Source of the DNA: Biomphalaria glabrata
Taxonomy: Eukaryota > Mollusca > Gastropoda > Planorbidae
Assembly: GCF_947242115.1 (NCBI RefSeq)
Contig: NC_074720.1
Location: 33,022,645 to 33,086,644 of the forward strand
Direction of reading: 5' to 3'
DNA: 64,000 nucleotides
The first letter of the stretch is position 1; each line of letters begins with the position of its first letter. Below the pieces are notes generated by a model. It did no database searches and was not told the origin of the DNA. It saw only the letters and a program-made list of their open reading frames with translations. Made by a program: the position numbers and the translations under genes. Shown one piece after another: positions 43,976 to 56,500 of the stretch.

Positions 43976-44191
43976 ATGTGATGTGTAGCTTTGTAAATCT
44001 AACATGACACAGCATCCATCTCTAACAGCACAATCTTTTACCTGTGTACAACTTTTAAAGGATGTTAGACATTGAGGATAATACATATACATGTAGATAC
44101 ATCATTTGGATAAATCTATCCTGTACAGATATCTTGTTGACTGGACTTGTACATGTCATAATGTAACTCAGCCATAAAATCTATGTTTCAG

Positions 44192-44197
44192 AATAAA
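44192..44197 (+). terminator. POLD1 polyadenylation signal
   Basis: AATAAA about 217 bases after the POLD1 stop codon, the first canonical signal in the 3' flank. A second AATAAA lies near 44323 and could serve as an alternative. No transcript evidence is available here. Confidence 0.6.
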
Positions 44198-44871
44198 TAT
44201 GATAATTGCTTCAAATTCTTATGTGTGTCAAAGTGATTGTTTTGAAAAAAGGAAAAATAACTTTTCTGTATGTATATTGAATTGTCATTTTCAAATGTCC
44301 ATTCATGCATTGTCCTGAACTAAATAAATATTGTGTGGAAGGTTTGTGCAGTTTATGTGATTATTTTGTTGACATCATGATGTACTATGAAAACCTGGTA
44401 ACATATTAATGTTATGTTTGATTTCCTAGTTATCTACACAAATGCATCTCACACTTAAGCTGAAGAAGAAAATACAGAAACTGAACAAACAGAATATTAA
44501 TAATTGATTCTGTATGCATTGAAATGCAAATAAGGATTTTAGAAACCAGTGTATGGTGTATGCCATTTGTGACCTTTTTTGTTACAATTAATTGTAGTTT
44601 TATTAATTATGGAAGTGAAATGTGAACTAATTCATTATATCTGATGGTCATTAAAAAAAATCCAACAAATGGACACTGGTAACAGCTTTCTTTGTTTTAT
44701 TTATGGAAAGGGTTTGCTAAAATATGAAATAATCATGATTATACATATGCATTAGTTTTTACCGTTTAAACAGGTGGGCTTGATGTTCTGTTGTGTATGC
44801 AGACAGTTGAACTAGGTTTCCCAGTTATTGAGAACGCAGTACTTGGCCTTGTGAGTAAAGTTACTAAAAAA

Positions 44872-45065
44872 AAAATTGCCCTTTCAGTCCTTGCGATCTA
44901 TAGGGCAGAGTGATGTGAAGGTCATCTGTTTCTTTGACCAATGGTTAACAAGGAGCAATACCATCCTCCTTTGCTTTCCAAAATTAAAGTCAGGTACCCG
45001 TAAAAGCTTTCCAAAATTAAAGTCAGGTACCCGTTAAAGTTGGATGGACTCGATTAAAAATCCAG
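44872..45065 (-). repeat. tRNA-derived SINE, family A, with internal duplication
   Basis: 3' end and centre of the SINE on the minus strand, head missing. A 33 bp segment ('gctttccaaaattaaagtca' and following bases) is present twice in tandem at about 44974-45039. Confidence 0.7.
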
Positions 45066-45849
45066 ATATTCAAAATATAATTGACAAATAGCATTCTGCT
45101 GTGTACTGGTACCTTTGAGCTTTATATAGTCTTTTTTTTCTTTTCTAATTTCTATGAATTAAATTCTGCGTTTCAAAATAGGTCATGTAATAGGGCTTGC
45201 AAAAAAAAAAAAAATTTAACTTTATTTTTGATGGTAAAGGAATTATGTGTACATTTTCTATCTATTTAATAAAATATTAAAAGTAATACTAGTTTACAAT
45301 AGAAATGTACTATGTACTGTAAAAAAAAAAAAAGATTTATTATCAAATAAAATGCAACATTTTCTTATTGAAAAATCTTTAGAGTAGTTAAGAGTTATCT
45401 ATGTCGTTGTACAATGTGTAATGTGAAAATTAAAAAACGAAAGGTCATTCCTCTTTTGTGTCTTCATCCTAGTATTTCTAAATTTAGAATGGTTAAGGTC
45501 CAATATAGTATGAATTAAAAGTGGTCATTCTTTTTACAAATAATGTTTTAAAAAATATAAAATGTTTTCATTCAGATAAAGTTCAACATTTTAAAGCAGT
45601 TTACACAATACTGAATAAAAATTGTAGATTTATCTGAGAGAAATTTAATTCAAAGTACGAGATAATGTTACCAATAGGGAAATCTTTTCGCGCACAGGTA
45701 TTCGCCGTCTAAGGGAAGTGGCGACTGATCGTCGATTGACATTTGTGAGACAAGACGAAACAAGTTTACTAAAGTCAGCATTAACATAAAAGCTGAAAAG
45801 AGGAACGCAAAAACATGGCCGTCTACGTCTAACATGGCGTCACACCTTA

Positions 45850-46170
45850 TTTTATCTTATCTTATATAATACAGACGGTACTTCAAAAAAGAAGATGTTT
45901 ACGTCCTACGCGTCACGCATTTAGTCATGCATATTAACCAATGACCTAAATTCTGCCAAGTCACTGGTTTTCCTGGCTAGCTTAGGCAACCCATTCTATG
46001 CTCTAATAGCACCAGGGAAGAAGGAGCATTTGTACAAATTTGTCTAGCATATAGAACGAGGAATGTGCCTTTATCTTTGTGGCTTTTACGACCGAAATAA
46101 CTTTTACGGACTTTTCACAGCTGTGTGGGGAATATTTTCGTTAAATCTACCGTAAATCTAGATCTAAGTC
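45850..46170 (-). mobile_element. LINE C-terminal relic
   Basis: The minus strand reads NLYKCSFFPGAIRA, a stop where Trp is usual, then NGLPKLARKTSDLAEF. This resembles the 'FFPRTIRDWNxLP' tail found at the end of many non-LTR retrotransposon ORF2 proteins. Upstream parts are unrecognisable. Confidence 0.55.
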
Positions 46171-46599
46171 ACTAAAATTTGCGGACTCTTTAAGAATTCC
46201 TGAATTTTTAGGACACCGGCTGAGAAGTGACTGATTTCTGTGGAGATAGCTTGCAGCCCTTTGCGTCGAATGACGCACGAGGGGCTTAAGTTCATGTGTT
46301 TCTTAACATTTAAAAAAAAAATGCTAAGTTCGCCACTCAACTGGTCAGATAAGATGTTGGAGGGAGCGCCTTAAGCTCACTCAGAGTTTTCCGAGGCGAA
46401 TCCATGGGCGCCAACTGTTTTTCAACATTTCTGAGATTCAGAAACTATTTCTCTTGGCGTCTACAACGCATTTTCTCATAATAGGAAGATTACAAGTCAA
46501 ATAGAATTATATTAAGAACTAAGATGGCTTGGACATGTTGATAATAAACTGTGAGAGACATTCGAGGTAGTAATTTTCATTTTTAAAAGTTGCATTTTG

Positions 46600-46683
46600 G
46601 AAAAGTGCATTTTTCTCACATGAGTGACACCCCCTGGTGGGTGTCACCCGGTGCGACCCACATCTCCCTAGTTACGCCACTGC
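46600..46683. mobile_element. Terminal fragment of a hAT-like transposon
   Basis: 'gagtgacaccccctggtggg', 'tgtcacccggtgcgaccc' and the end 'ccctagttacgccactg' match the right end at 51785-51849. The outermost bases resemble the MITE terminus at 20724. Confidence 0.55.
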
Positions 46684-47459
46684 ATCTACCGTGTCTATGT
46701 GCACAATTCAAATTATGGTGTGATTGGTTTATGTCATTTGTTGTTGTCATGGATGTCCTAGTTACTGTTCAATGATTGATATTGTTCAATATTTTCCCCC
46801 TGGGATTATTTGTGGTTATACGGAAATGGTAAACCCTCCCCCCACCCCCCACGCCATCTTCGGGAGCCAGGCTAGATATAGGGCCAACGTGATGGGTTAG
46901 ATAAAGGTATTGGTAGTTGGTTTGATGATTGTAATTTGGGGTATCTAGACAGTATAGAACCAAAACAGCTGAATATAGGAGAAACACTGAAAACGCGATA
47001 GTGTCAATGAAGTGACATTACATAGAGGATTGTTTGTTAGCAAGCTCGAGAGAGAGGCTGCTTTGGCGCTACAGACAAGACGACACCTTAACCATTTGAC
47101 AAGAAATCTTTGCTGTATCTGAAAGAGACGATATTCTTTGACGTTTACTAAAAAGACTGCAGCTTTCTTGGACTTATTTTATCTTTTAAATTACAGACGT
47201 TCATTGTGTTGACGATTGCGATTCTTCCCCTTAGATAAGATTTGTTTTTCTTAATTATTTTAAAAATAATTTGATTGTTCTTAAATATATTCCCGACTGT
47301 ACACTGAAAGGAAGTTAGAGTCCACTTGACATTAACATGGATACTGGACAATATGTGTAAGAAAATATGATTATTGTGCTGACCACACAGTTCCTTTCAA
47401 ATAATCCTGTGAACTTTACAAATAGAGAACAACAACATGCGTTTTGTTTTAAAGTTTGT

Positions 47460-47465
47460 TTTATT
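47460..47465 (-). terminator. Polyadenylation signal of the Pif-like gene
   Basis: AATAAA on the minus strand about 77 bases after the stop at 47542, giving a short 3' UTR. It supports 47542-47589 being the true last exon. Confidence 0.6.
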
Positions 47466-47541
47466 GAAAGGCAATATTTGTTTCGTGGTCTCTCCTTCCT
47501 TCAACAGCTGTAAGTTAAGTTTTAAGATTGAGACGTGGAGG

Positions 47542-50500
47542 TTAGGATAAAATTTGGTCTATTGATTGACATCTCTCGTACACAGCAAACTGAAAAAGAA
47601 ACAAACATTAAAAATTTTTTTTTTTTTAAAATACAATACCTTCATTATTAAACTTCAAATATAATAAAATAATAATTAAAAAAGGCAATTAAAACTTTTG
47701 GGGTTCAATTCGGATATCGAGCCCGTGACACCAACAGATGCAAAAAGATTAAATTTACTGATTCGGCATGTGAGGCAGTTATATTTATGCCATCATTTAT
47801 TGGTAGGGCTATGTTCATTATATAGCACTACACTTAAAGTTCTGATTTAGAACTTTTGCGATCTAGTCTAGATCTACTTCTAGAGCAAGAATCTAGAAGT
47901 AATCTATATTATTATTACATTTACGTAAAAATATAGGCAACGCTTATAAACTTCAATATAATTGAAGAAATTTTAAATTTACTGTTATCGCATAATTACG
48001 GTAATATAGCTGATTAGCTTTAGCTTTAGACCTAGATATAGTCTGCAGCAAAATTTTCATTTATTTACTGTGTGAGGCCCAGTCTATTTTTATTATGGTA
48101 ATAGAATAAATGTTAACTATGGAGTAGAGTGTCTATCACAACGATCAACTGTCTAAGGCCCAGTCTGTTTGTTTAATGGTAATAGAATAAGTCTTACTTC
48201 GTCGATGACACCAAGGAAGTGGTAATTAGGTCCCCTGCCGAGCTGGATACCACATTTGTTCATGGCGATATGAGCTAAAGTGACAAAAGGAAAAAAAAAA
48301 CAAGTAACCAGTTATTAATTACATTAATAACTAATAATAAAACCTAATTTTCCCAATTGTCTTGAAGACTTAATAGGTCTTGGGAATTAGCTAAGGGCTC
48401 GAGGACTTGGTTAGGTCATGAGAATTTGATTATGACGTGAGTTCTTTTAAAAAAAGTTAATTACGTCCTACTCGTATTCGAAGTGTTGATTAGTGGTTAG
48501 TCATGAGGATTCGGTTAGTCATGAGAATTTGATTAAGTCATGAGGACTTGGCTAATAAGCCACGAGAATTTGGTTAGGTTTACTTTCTCTACATCAAGGG
48601 TCTTTGATAAATCATGGTAGAGCTTTCATAAATTTACAGGCCCTATGAGCGCATATTAAAGAGCGTTTCAAGGAATAGTGCCTTCATTGATACGTATTTA
48701 ATTAATGCTACTTTGTTTTCGAGAATTAAAAAAAATAGAAATGACTGAGTTTACTAAATTTAACTCTAGCATACCTCCTGAAGCTTTATTCACTCTTGTC
48801 AAGTTGACTGTTTGAAGACGTGTATAAGAGATAGGAGTTAATTCTCTAACAACTCCATAGACAGAATCGTCTCCATAGATGACAATCAATTCAAGCAGTG
48901 TGTTGGAATTCTGAGGACACACACAAATAATAATGTTTATTATATTCAAGGCTTTGCAGGAGTTGGCAAATATATTTAAAAAAAAATAGTTGCCAACTTT
49001 TAATGGAAAAAGAAAGATAAGGTGAAAGGAAATTCTCATTTTTGGCGGTACAAATAGAGTTAAGTTTTGAGAAATAACCAAACGAGAAGCTATTGGAAAA
49101 AAACAAAACTGGATAAGAAAAATACAAAATTGAAATTGTGTGTTCTAAACACGAAGGAAGAGGATGTTAGGTCGAGAGACATTAACCACTTGACTACCTA
49201 TCAAAGGGGCTGAATTGTATTTCCTGAGCGTCTTAAGGTAGCACGGAAACCTCCTTCCTGTTACCCTCCCCATCACTGGTCCACACAAGAGATCATAGCA
49301 CACACAGAGCATTTCATCAACATGAAAGATACGCCACATGTTATATGTGTATGCAAAGAATTGAATATGTTGTAAGTATTTGTTGTTCATTGCTGTGTAA
49401 AAAAAAACCAAACTTCTTGGCATGTCTCTGAATTCAAACAAAGAACAGCAGCATAGATTAACTATATTTGTGTGTGTGTGTGGCAGAATCGTTTTTCATT
49501 TAGAGTTAGGCTTAAAACATTAATTAACTAAGATCATCTCTAAATGCAACGATGGAATCGGATGGTTAATACGACTCAGATGTCGGCACCGGGTGACACC
49601 CGTTAGGGGGATGACATCCAAGTGAAAAAAATTTTTTAAAGTATGTGTCAGTGGCTAAATATTGGAACATGTTATTCACAATTGTAAATAGATCTATATA
49701 CGTTTTTAAAAATATTTCGGCTAAACATATTTTAATTTTTTAATGAAATTTTGCAAATAGTCCAAAACTTTACATCATACTTTATATCAAAAGCATATAT
49801 GAAACCTTACTTTTAGCTGTATATTAGCTGCGTGTATATAAATACTTAAATACTGCTTTTATTTTCAACAATGTTTTTATCGAATCTATTGAAATAGTAG
49901 CTAGCATCGTAATATCAGAATGCCAACTAATAGTCACTGTTCCACAAATGACCGACATTCTTCAAGCATATAATATTATCGAAATCTCACATATAATTAA
50001 TGTAACATTTGTAGAATTGGCAAGTCAATAAGTGGCAATTGAGATTTCTGAAGATTATGAAATTTCTGATGTTGAATGTAAAAGAAACTCTAGCCAAGAT
50101 GAAGAAAATGTTACAATGAATCAGCCTAATGACATAGACTTCAATATTTTAGGAGATAGTTTCTTTTTGTCGTGTGCCAATTTCACAAAAGGAAAAGTAC
50201 ACTAGTTGTTTAAATAATGGTTTTGATGCTTCCTATTGGGGATGATTTAGTCACTTAATAGCAAGAAATTGTATGTTTTTTGTTGTCAACTATTTTCAAC
50301 TAATTCAATAGAAATGAAATTCAAATTAGTAACTTAATAAAAAGTGGTGGAAATAAAGTTCCAAATTGGAATATCAAAAGACGCATGGAGAATAGTCATC
50401 AGAATTGAAAAATCGGAAAACAAGGGCATCCGGCTACAAATACAATTGACAAGGAAGTCGTTGCTATGATTGATGTAAAGTAGAAAAACAATTGGGAGGG

Positions 50501-53500
50501 GGGGTTCAGATCAGTAATCTTATATCTGAGATAAACCACACAGTGGTTTCCAGATCAGGCAGTTCTCCGCATAGCTTTTCTTCTATAGGAGGGTTTTGGG
50601 GCCAGAGTTTTGTTCGGGCCTCTTGAAATAGTATGCAGCTTTGAAGGACATGGTCAGCATTCTTCTGGTGATGCTCAGACTTTTAGCTTCCAAACATAAG
50701 TTGTCTCATTCTGTTGTGTCTGGTTCTGAGTCCAAAAAATTATGCGTCGGTCATGTCGAGATATTCTATAATAGGGCGTCGTTTTTCTTGTACTTGGGAC
50801 GTGAGCTGGTCCAATTCTCAGTTATTTATCTTTAATGAATATAGAATTTCCATAAGATGATGGAAATGTTGTGTGAATAAAACCCATAACTGAAAGTGTA
50901 TCTATAATGTTGAAAAGTATATATATATATTTTTTTAAGAGTTAAAATTACTGTAAGCACATTTGTATTTTGTTTGACAGCACACCTGACATAGTGCACA
51001 CCTGACATAGTGCACACTGATCAGATTAATAAGTTATGAGATTTTAAGAGAGAAAAAAGCTGATGAAGTTTACTTAGTTATATTAGTTTAAATGCTTAGA
51101 AAGGGGGTTAGCTTGAATGTATGATATGTCGAGCTCAGGGAATTAAAAAATGCAGCTTCGGTGTATGGAGCCATAAAGAAGTACAGGAAATTATGAGAAC
51201 CAACAGAAGCGCTATTTAATAGATGTGTATAACATTCACTTAATCTATATCGTCAACATCCTTTGCAAAAAAAAAAACAACTACTTGCCTAAAACTTTTG
51301 GCATAATGGCAATCGTTCTATTCGTTCTAATATTATAGCCTTTAGAGATGCAGCTTAAGATCTATAGCCAGATGTCTTTTATTTTACTTATCTTTGCTTT
51401 ATTTTTTTTTCGGGGAGATGTACTAGAAGGCCAAAGATACATAGGAGTAGGTCTATCTTTTAAACTATTGACAAAGTGGTGGCTAATTAAACTTTTTCTT
51501 TACCAAAAGCATAACTCGTTCAACAAAGGAAAAGATGACACTTTCACAACGGGCACATTTATTAAAAATGAAATCTTTAAAGAAATTAATTGTAAGGGAT
51601 TGAAATGTTTTCAAGTTTGAAATCCAGAAAAAAAAAACATTGTAGGCCTAATTAAAGGTCGCATTGTTGCAAAATTGAACTATAGATAAATTGTCATTTA
51701 TAGTTGTTTAACAATCAATTAATGTAGTTAATTATAAATTATGTGCATTATGGCTCAACAGACAAAAAAAGGACATCTTTTGAGGAGTGTTGGGGGTGAC
51801 ACATTGAACTGACCTCACCGGGTGACACCCACCCTAGTGACGCCACTGGCATAGGGACGATTGTAAACAATTAAGTGTAAGTTTACACTTGAGTTTTCAG
51901 ATCGGAACAAAAACTAAATTTTCTACTTTTTGCTTTGCTAAAGAAAATCAAAGGATCACTCTACCTGCTTGCGTATGACTGCGTTAGTTGGCACTGTGGT
52001 TCCTAGAGCTGTTTGAAAGAAGACACTGACCACTTGTTCCCCCACACTTGTCAAGGTCACGGTGAACTTGATTGTTTCTGGACACAGCAAGCAGAAATTG
52101 TTGGACAGGATGTCGTACGTCAGGCCGATTTGCGGATTCTGGGACAAACACACACACAATAAGAAGCTTAGGGAACACACACTTATTTGATTATATGCAT
52201 TCCATCTGCAGGGTGTTTGACCCTAATATATTATAATTTATTCACAGTCGACACAGTCAAGACTGTTGACTTTCTACAACTCTGAAAGGAACGCTGGCTT
52301 TGAAAAATATTGGACACATTCCGTACTGCTATTCGTGCGCTGCCCCCCCCCCCCTTCACCAACAGGACTACCTCTTCCAACTACCAACTAAACAATGAAT
52401 AAAATAACGTAATATTTTTTTTTTCGCTTACTTTAATATACTTGGTGAAAAGATACTTCAGAATTTCTGAATTTCAATTAAAACCCACATTTCTTTGTAC
52501 ATAGGTCCTACTTTTTTTTTTTAAAGAATTTCTACGATCATGAGTTGGATGGTCAAGGTATATTGATTTGCATCTAATGGAAAGATGAGATAGTGAAAAA
52601 AAATAGTCTTGGTGTCTTTTAAAATTACCATAAAGATTACAAGTTTTCAAAAAAAAAAAAAAAACATTTTTAAAAAACTTTTAAAGTTATGAAGTTTATA
52701 AATATTTCGTTGTGATATTTTTTGCCACATTTTTTATCACCATAAAGTCTAATACAATAAACTTACTAAACATACTTTAGCTGCATGTGTCTCGAATGTC
52801 CATCAGTTTCTTTTCTATTTTTTTTACAAAACTTATATCAACTCACTCTGTTTGGGTGTCTGTCTGGTAACAAGTTTGAACATGTTTTTTTCTCCCATTT
52901 CCCATTCACGGATCAAGTTGAAACTTTGCACAATTATTCACTGATCATGACAAGACATAAATCAATAAAAAAATACTAACCAAATAGTGAATTAATTATT
53001 GGATATTAATTATTTTGTTTGATATCGAAATATGGGAATTAAATGCTACTTAATGAAAAATATGGTTGTATATATATGGATTTGATCCTCTTATTACGTT
53101 TTGACACGTTTTCTCGCCCACGTCCCATTCTCGAATCAGTGGAAATTTTGCTGAATTATTCATAGTCGATGACAATACACGAATCAATCCAAAAATTAAC
53201 CAGTTAGTAAATCAATTAGTACTAATTAATTAATTTTGTTTTATACAGCAGAAAGGGAGCTTAACCTTGCCATTTTCAGATTAAATGGCAGTAATTAGCG
53301 GTTCTTTCTCTTAGAAAAGTTTTTTTTTTAAACAGTAATCTTTTTTTTTATATGGCTTGTTTACTTTGTCGAATTACGCACTGTAGAATGCATCCCCAAC
53401 TTGGAATGCGCTAAAAGTTTGGTGTTACGCTGTTCCCACAGACCCAGCTTTAAATACTGTTTTTTTCGTTTGTGATAATATATAGATGGGTTGTGTTAGA

Positions 53501-56500
53501 TTCAGACAATGAAAGAATAATACAGTATTTCCAGTGACTAGACAGGCTCAGTTGTAATCTGCACGTTTTTCTTCTTATAACAGACTGAGTATTACAGATT
53601 TCATGACACATTGACAAATGTTACTTTCTCTTTACAACATAGAATATATCGTTAAAGGCTCCATTTTTTAATACAAAGCATGGTATAGTTATAAAAAAAT
53701 TAAATGCTCATATACACTTTATTGTTATTATAATTATTATTACTGTTATATAAGTCTTAGCCCCACCTGCCAGCCGGCACACACAAACCATGATGCTGTA
53801 CAAGACAATACGGACAATTAACATATAAGCCTCTATATGGATCTGAGACAGAAAGTAACCAAGACTTTCCAAACGCTTTCATCAAAGATGTTTGCGCTCC
53901 GATTGCAACACCGCACTGCAAACAGCAATGTTCTTGGCACTCTGGTTTAGACAGCATAGAGCAGGGGTTCTCAACCTGTGGTCGCGACCCCGTTGGGGGT
54001 CGATTGACGATTAGCCAGGGGTAGCCTAAGACCATCGAAAATATGAGTTGTTTTTGTCTTTTCTTCTATTGCTGTATGTGTGTGTGTGTTTGGGGGGGGG
54101 GTCGCGGTAGAGTGGGGGATTGTAAAAGGGGTCGCCGAGCATAAAAGGTTGAGAACCGATGGCATAGAGGGACCTATAATAGTCAGACAGTTGCGCTGGG
54201 CAGGCTACGTATCCCATATAGGGGACGAACGTTTGCAAAAGGCAGTCCTTTTTTTGGTGAACTGAAAGGTGGTCGACGTAACAGACCAGCTTAGGCAACA
54301 AATGGCTTTAACTGACTGACTGCAGGCGGCTTCGGAACGAAACCGCTGGAGTTCATTAACAAAGGTCACGGGATACATATTTGAGACCAATAGAAAATCC
54401 ACTGCCGAGGACAGACGTAGAGGGCGAAAAGAAAATCTAAATCAACCACATGCGGAAAATGGTTATGTCTGCGGTGAAGGAGGCAAAATATGTAGGTCGC
54501 TGGTGGGGCTGCGTAGCCACGGGTAATACTGCATTCCTCATTAATGTTCAGACTCGAGTCTTGAAGACAAGCCTTATTATATTATATTATATTATATTAT
54601 ATTATATTATATTATATTATATTATATTATATTATATTATATTATATTATATTATATTATATTATATTATATTATATTATATTATATTATGTTTGACCTA
54701 CCTGTAAGTTGAATAGAACTCTAAAGCCAGTGTTGACGTTGAGATCTTTATTGTTGTAATGGTAGTAGTAGAAGTAGGGGTCTCTCATGGCGGAGGTGTA
54801 CAACAGAGCGTCTCCTGTGAGCTGAACCTCTCGTTGCAAAGAGTACACCTTAATGTTCGTGCCTGCCCTGGGACTATACACAGCTGTAGAACCGCCGTTG
54901 AAATCCGCCAAGAAATTAGCGCTACACTTTAATGCTGGGTCTGAAATCAAAAGAAAAACGTAACCAATTGGTCTGGAAAGAAGACAGCTCTTATTGCATG
55001 GTGATAACTTAGAGTCTTCAAAGATGGAGCTAAAACATAAGGCAGCTGAGGTATTCCCCCTTAAGTAAAAGGTCCTACTGACTAAATAGGCGAGAAATAT
55101 TTTTTTATCATCTATTTATGGAACAATTCAAAATGTTTTTTGAATTGAATTTATACATTTTAAAAAGAAGTTGATCCACTAAAACTTAATTACGAGTATA
55201 TGTATCTGTCAATGCGATTCAATGCGTTCTTTTTTTTTTACGTCAGAACAGTCGAATTTTACCCTAGTGTTGTACCCTGTTTCTTTTGTTGTGAGACCAA
55301 CAGGGACGGACTGGATGCCAAAATCGGCCCAGGCATTTATATACAATTCGGACCACAAATTGGATATCATATGATGGAGATTCAATTTTAAGTCCACCTG
55401 TCTTCAAAATCATTATGTTAAGTTTGATGATGTATCGATATTTTTTTTACAAGAAATATAAACCTTATGTTGCTTTTTAATCGCTGAATATTTAGGCCCA
55501 AAGGGATGGAGCCTAAGAGTAGCACATTCTACGGATGTAGTCTATTACATTAGTTCGGAAAATGTGTTAGATTAAATTAGTATTGCACTGTAGAGTCTTA
55601 AAAGATTTTTAAAACTCGACGTTCAAATTTTCAATTTAATAAGAGAATATTATAAAACCTTTAATAATTTATTAAGTGCCAAAGTGACATCCATGCATTC
55701 CTTTCAGTGGCCCTCCCGACCCATTTGAATATCGGCACACCGGGCATTTGCCCGAATGCCCATATAGCCAGTCCGCCCTTGGCGATCAAGGCTCATTTCA
55801 ACCCGAAAATAAACTACAAGAAGAACAAGGGAAAAATACAATGATTATACAAGTGTGATTGTATCAATTAGTTTGAATCAGTCATGTTATTAAATTTGTA
55901 ATAGATCTAGAATCTAGAACAATAAAAATAACTATGTGAGATTAGAAATATTTTACCAATAGTTTTTGTTTAGAGTTATTTCATGCTTTTACCTTTTTCA
56001 AACGCTATGATCCTATCACTTGTCTGGACTATTTGGGAAAATGGGAGGGGCGGAGGGGAAAGAAAGGGAAATCTGGGTGAGTTTTACCGTATTCGTTTTT
56101 TAAAAGCATTTATATAAAAAAAAACCGGGAACAACCTGAATTGATTCTTATGGCTCAAGCCTCCTCAAGCAGACATACCAATCTGCTAGTGAAATCTATT
56201 AATTGTTTCAAACTTTTTTTAAAGCGACGACCTATAAAGGGGACTAATTCAGCTTAAACCACCTTTTCAGTTCAGCACTTTTTCTTTCCCTTATTCGAGA
56301 TACCAAACAAAATAATTAATTACCAATAGTTAAGTAACTAATTGTTGTTGTTTTTTTTTCATATTGTATTATCAGGTAAAAGAAATAATTGTGCAAAATT
56401 TAAGCCTGATCCACGTTTGGGTGTCCACGTATCTGCATGTCTGTGTCTGTGTGGCATTAGTCTGTATTATATACGATTGTATAGATGTTTCTATAGGTTA

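Larger units (their letters stand above)
43976..47541. other. Convergent intergenic region, POLD1 and Pif-like gene
   Basis: Holds the POLD1 3' UTR, a family A SINE (44872-45065), a LINE C-terminal relic (45850-46170), a transposon end (46600-46683) and the Pif-like 3' UTR. I see no additional gene. Confidence 0.6.

Noticed and set aside
54450-54707. Protein with IILYY repeats
   Set aside because: It is a translation of the TTATA array.
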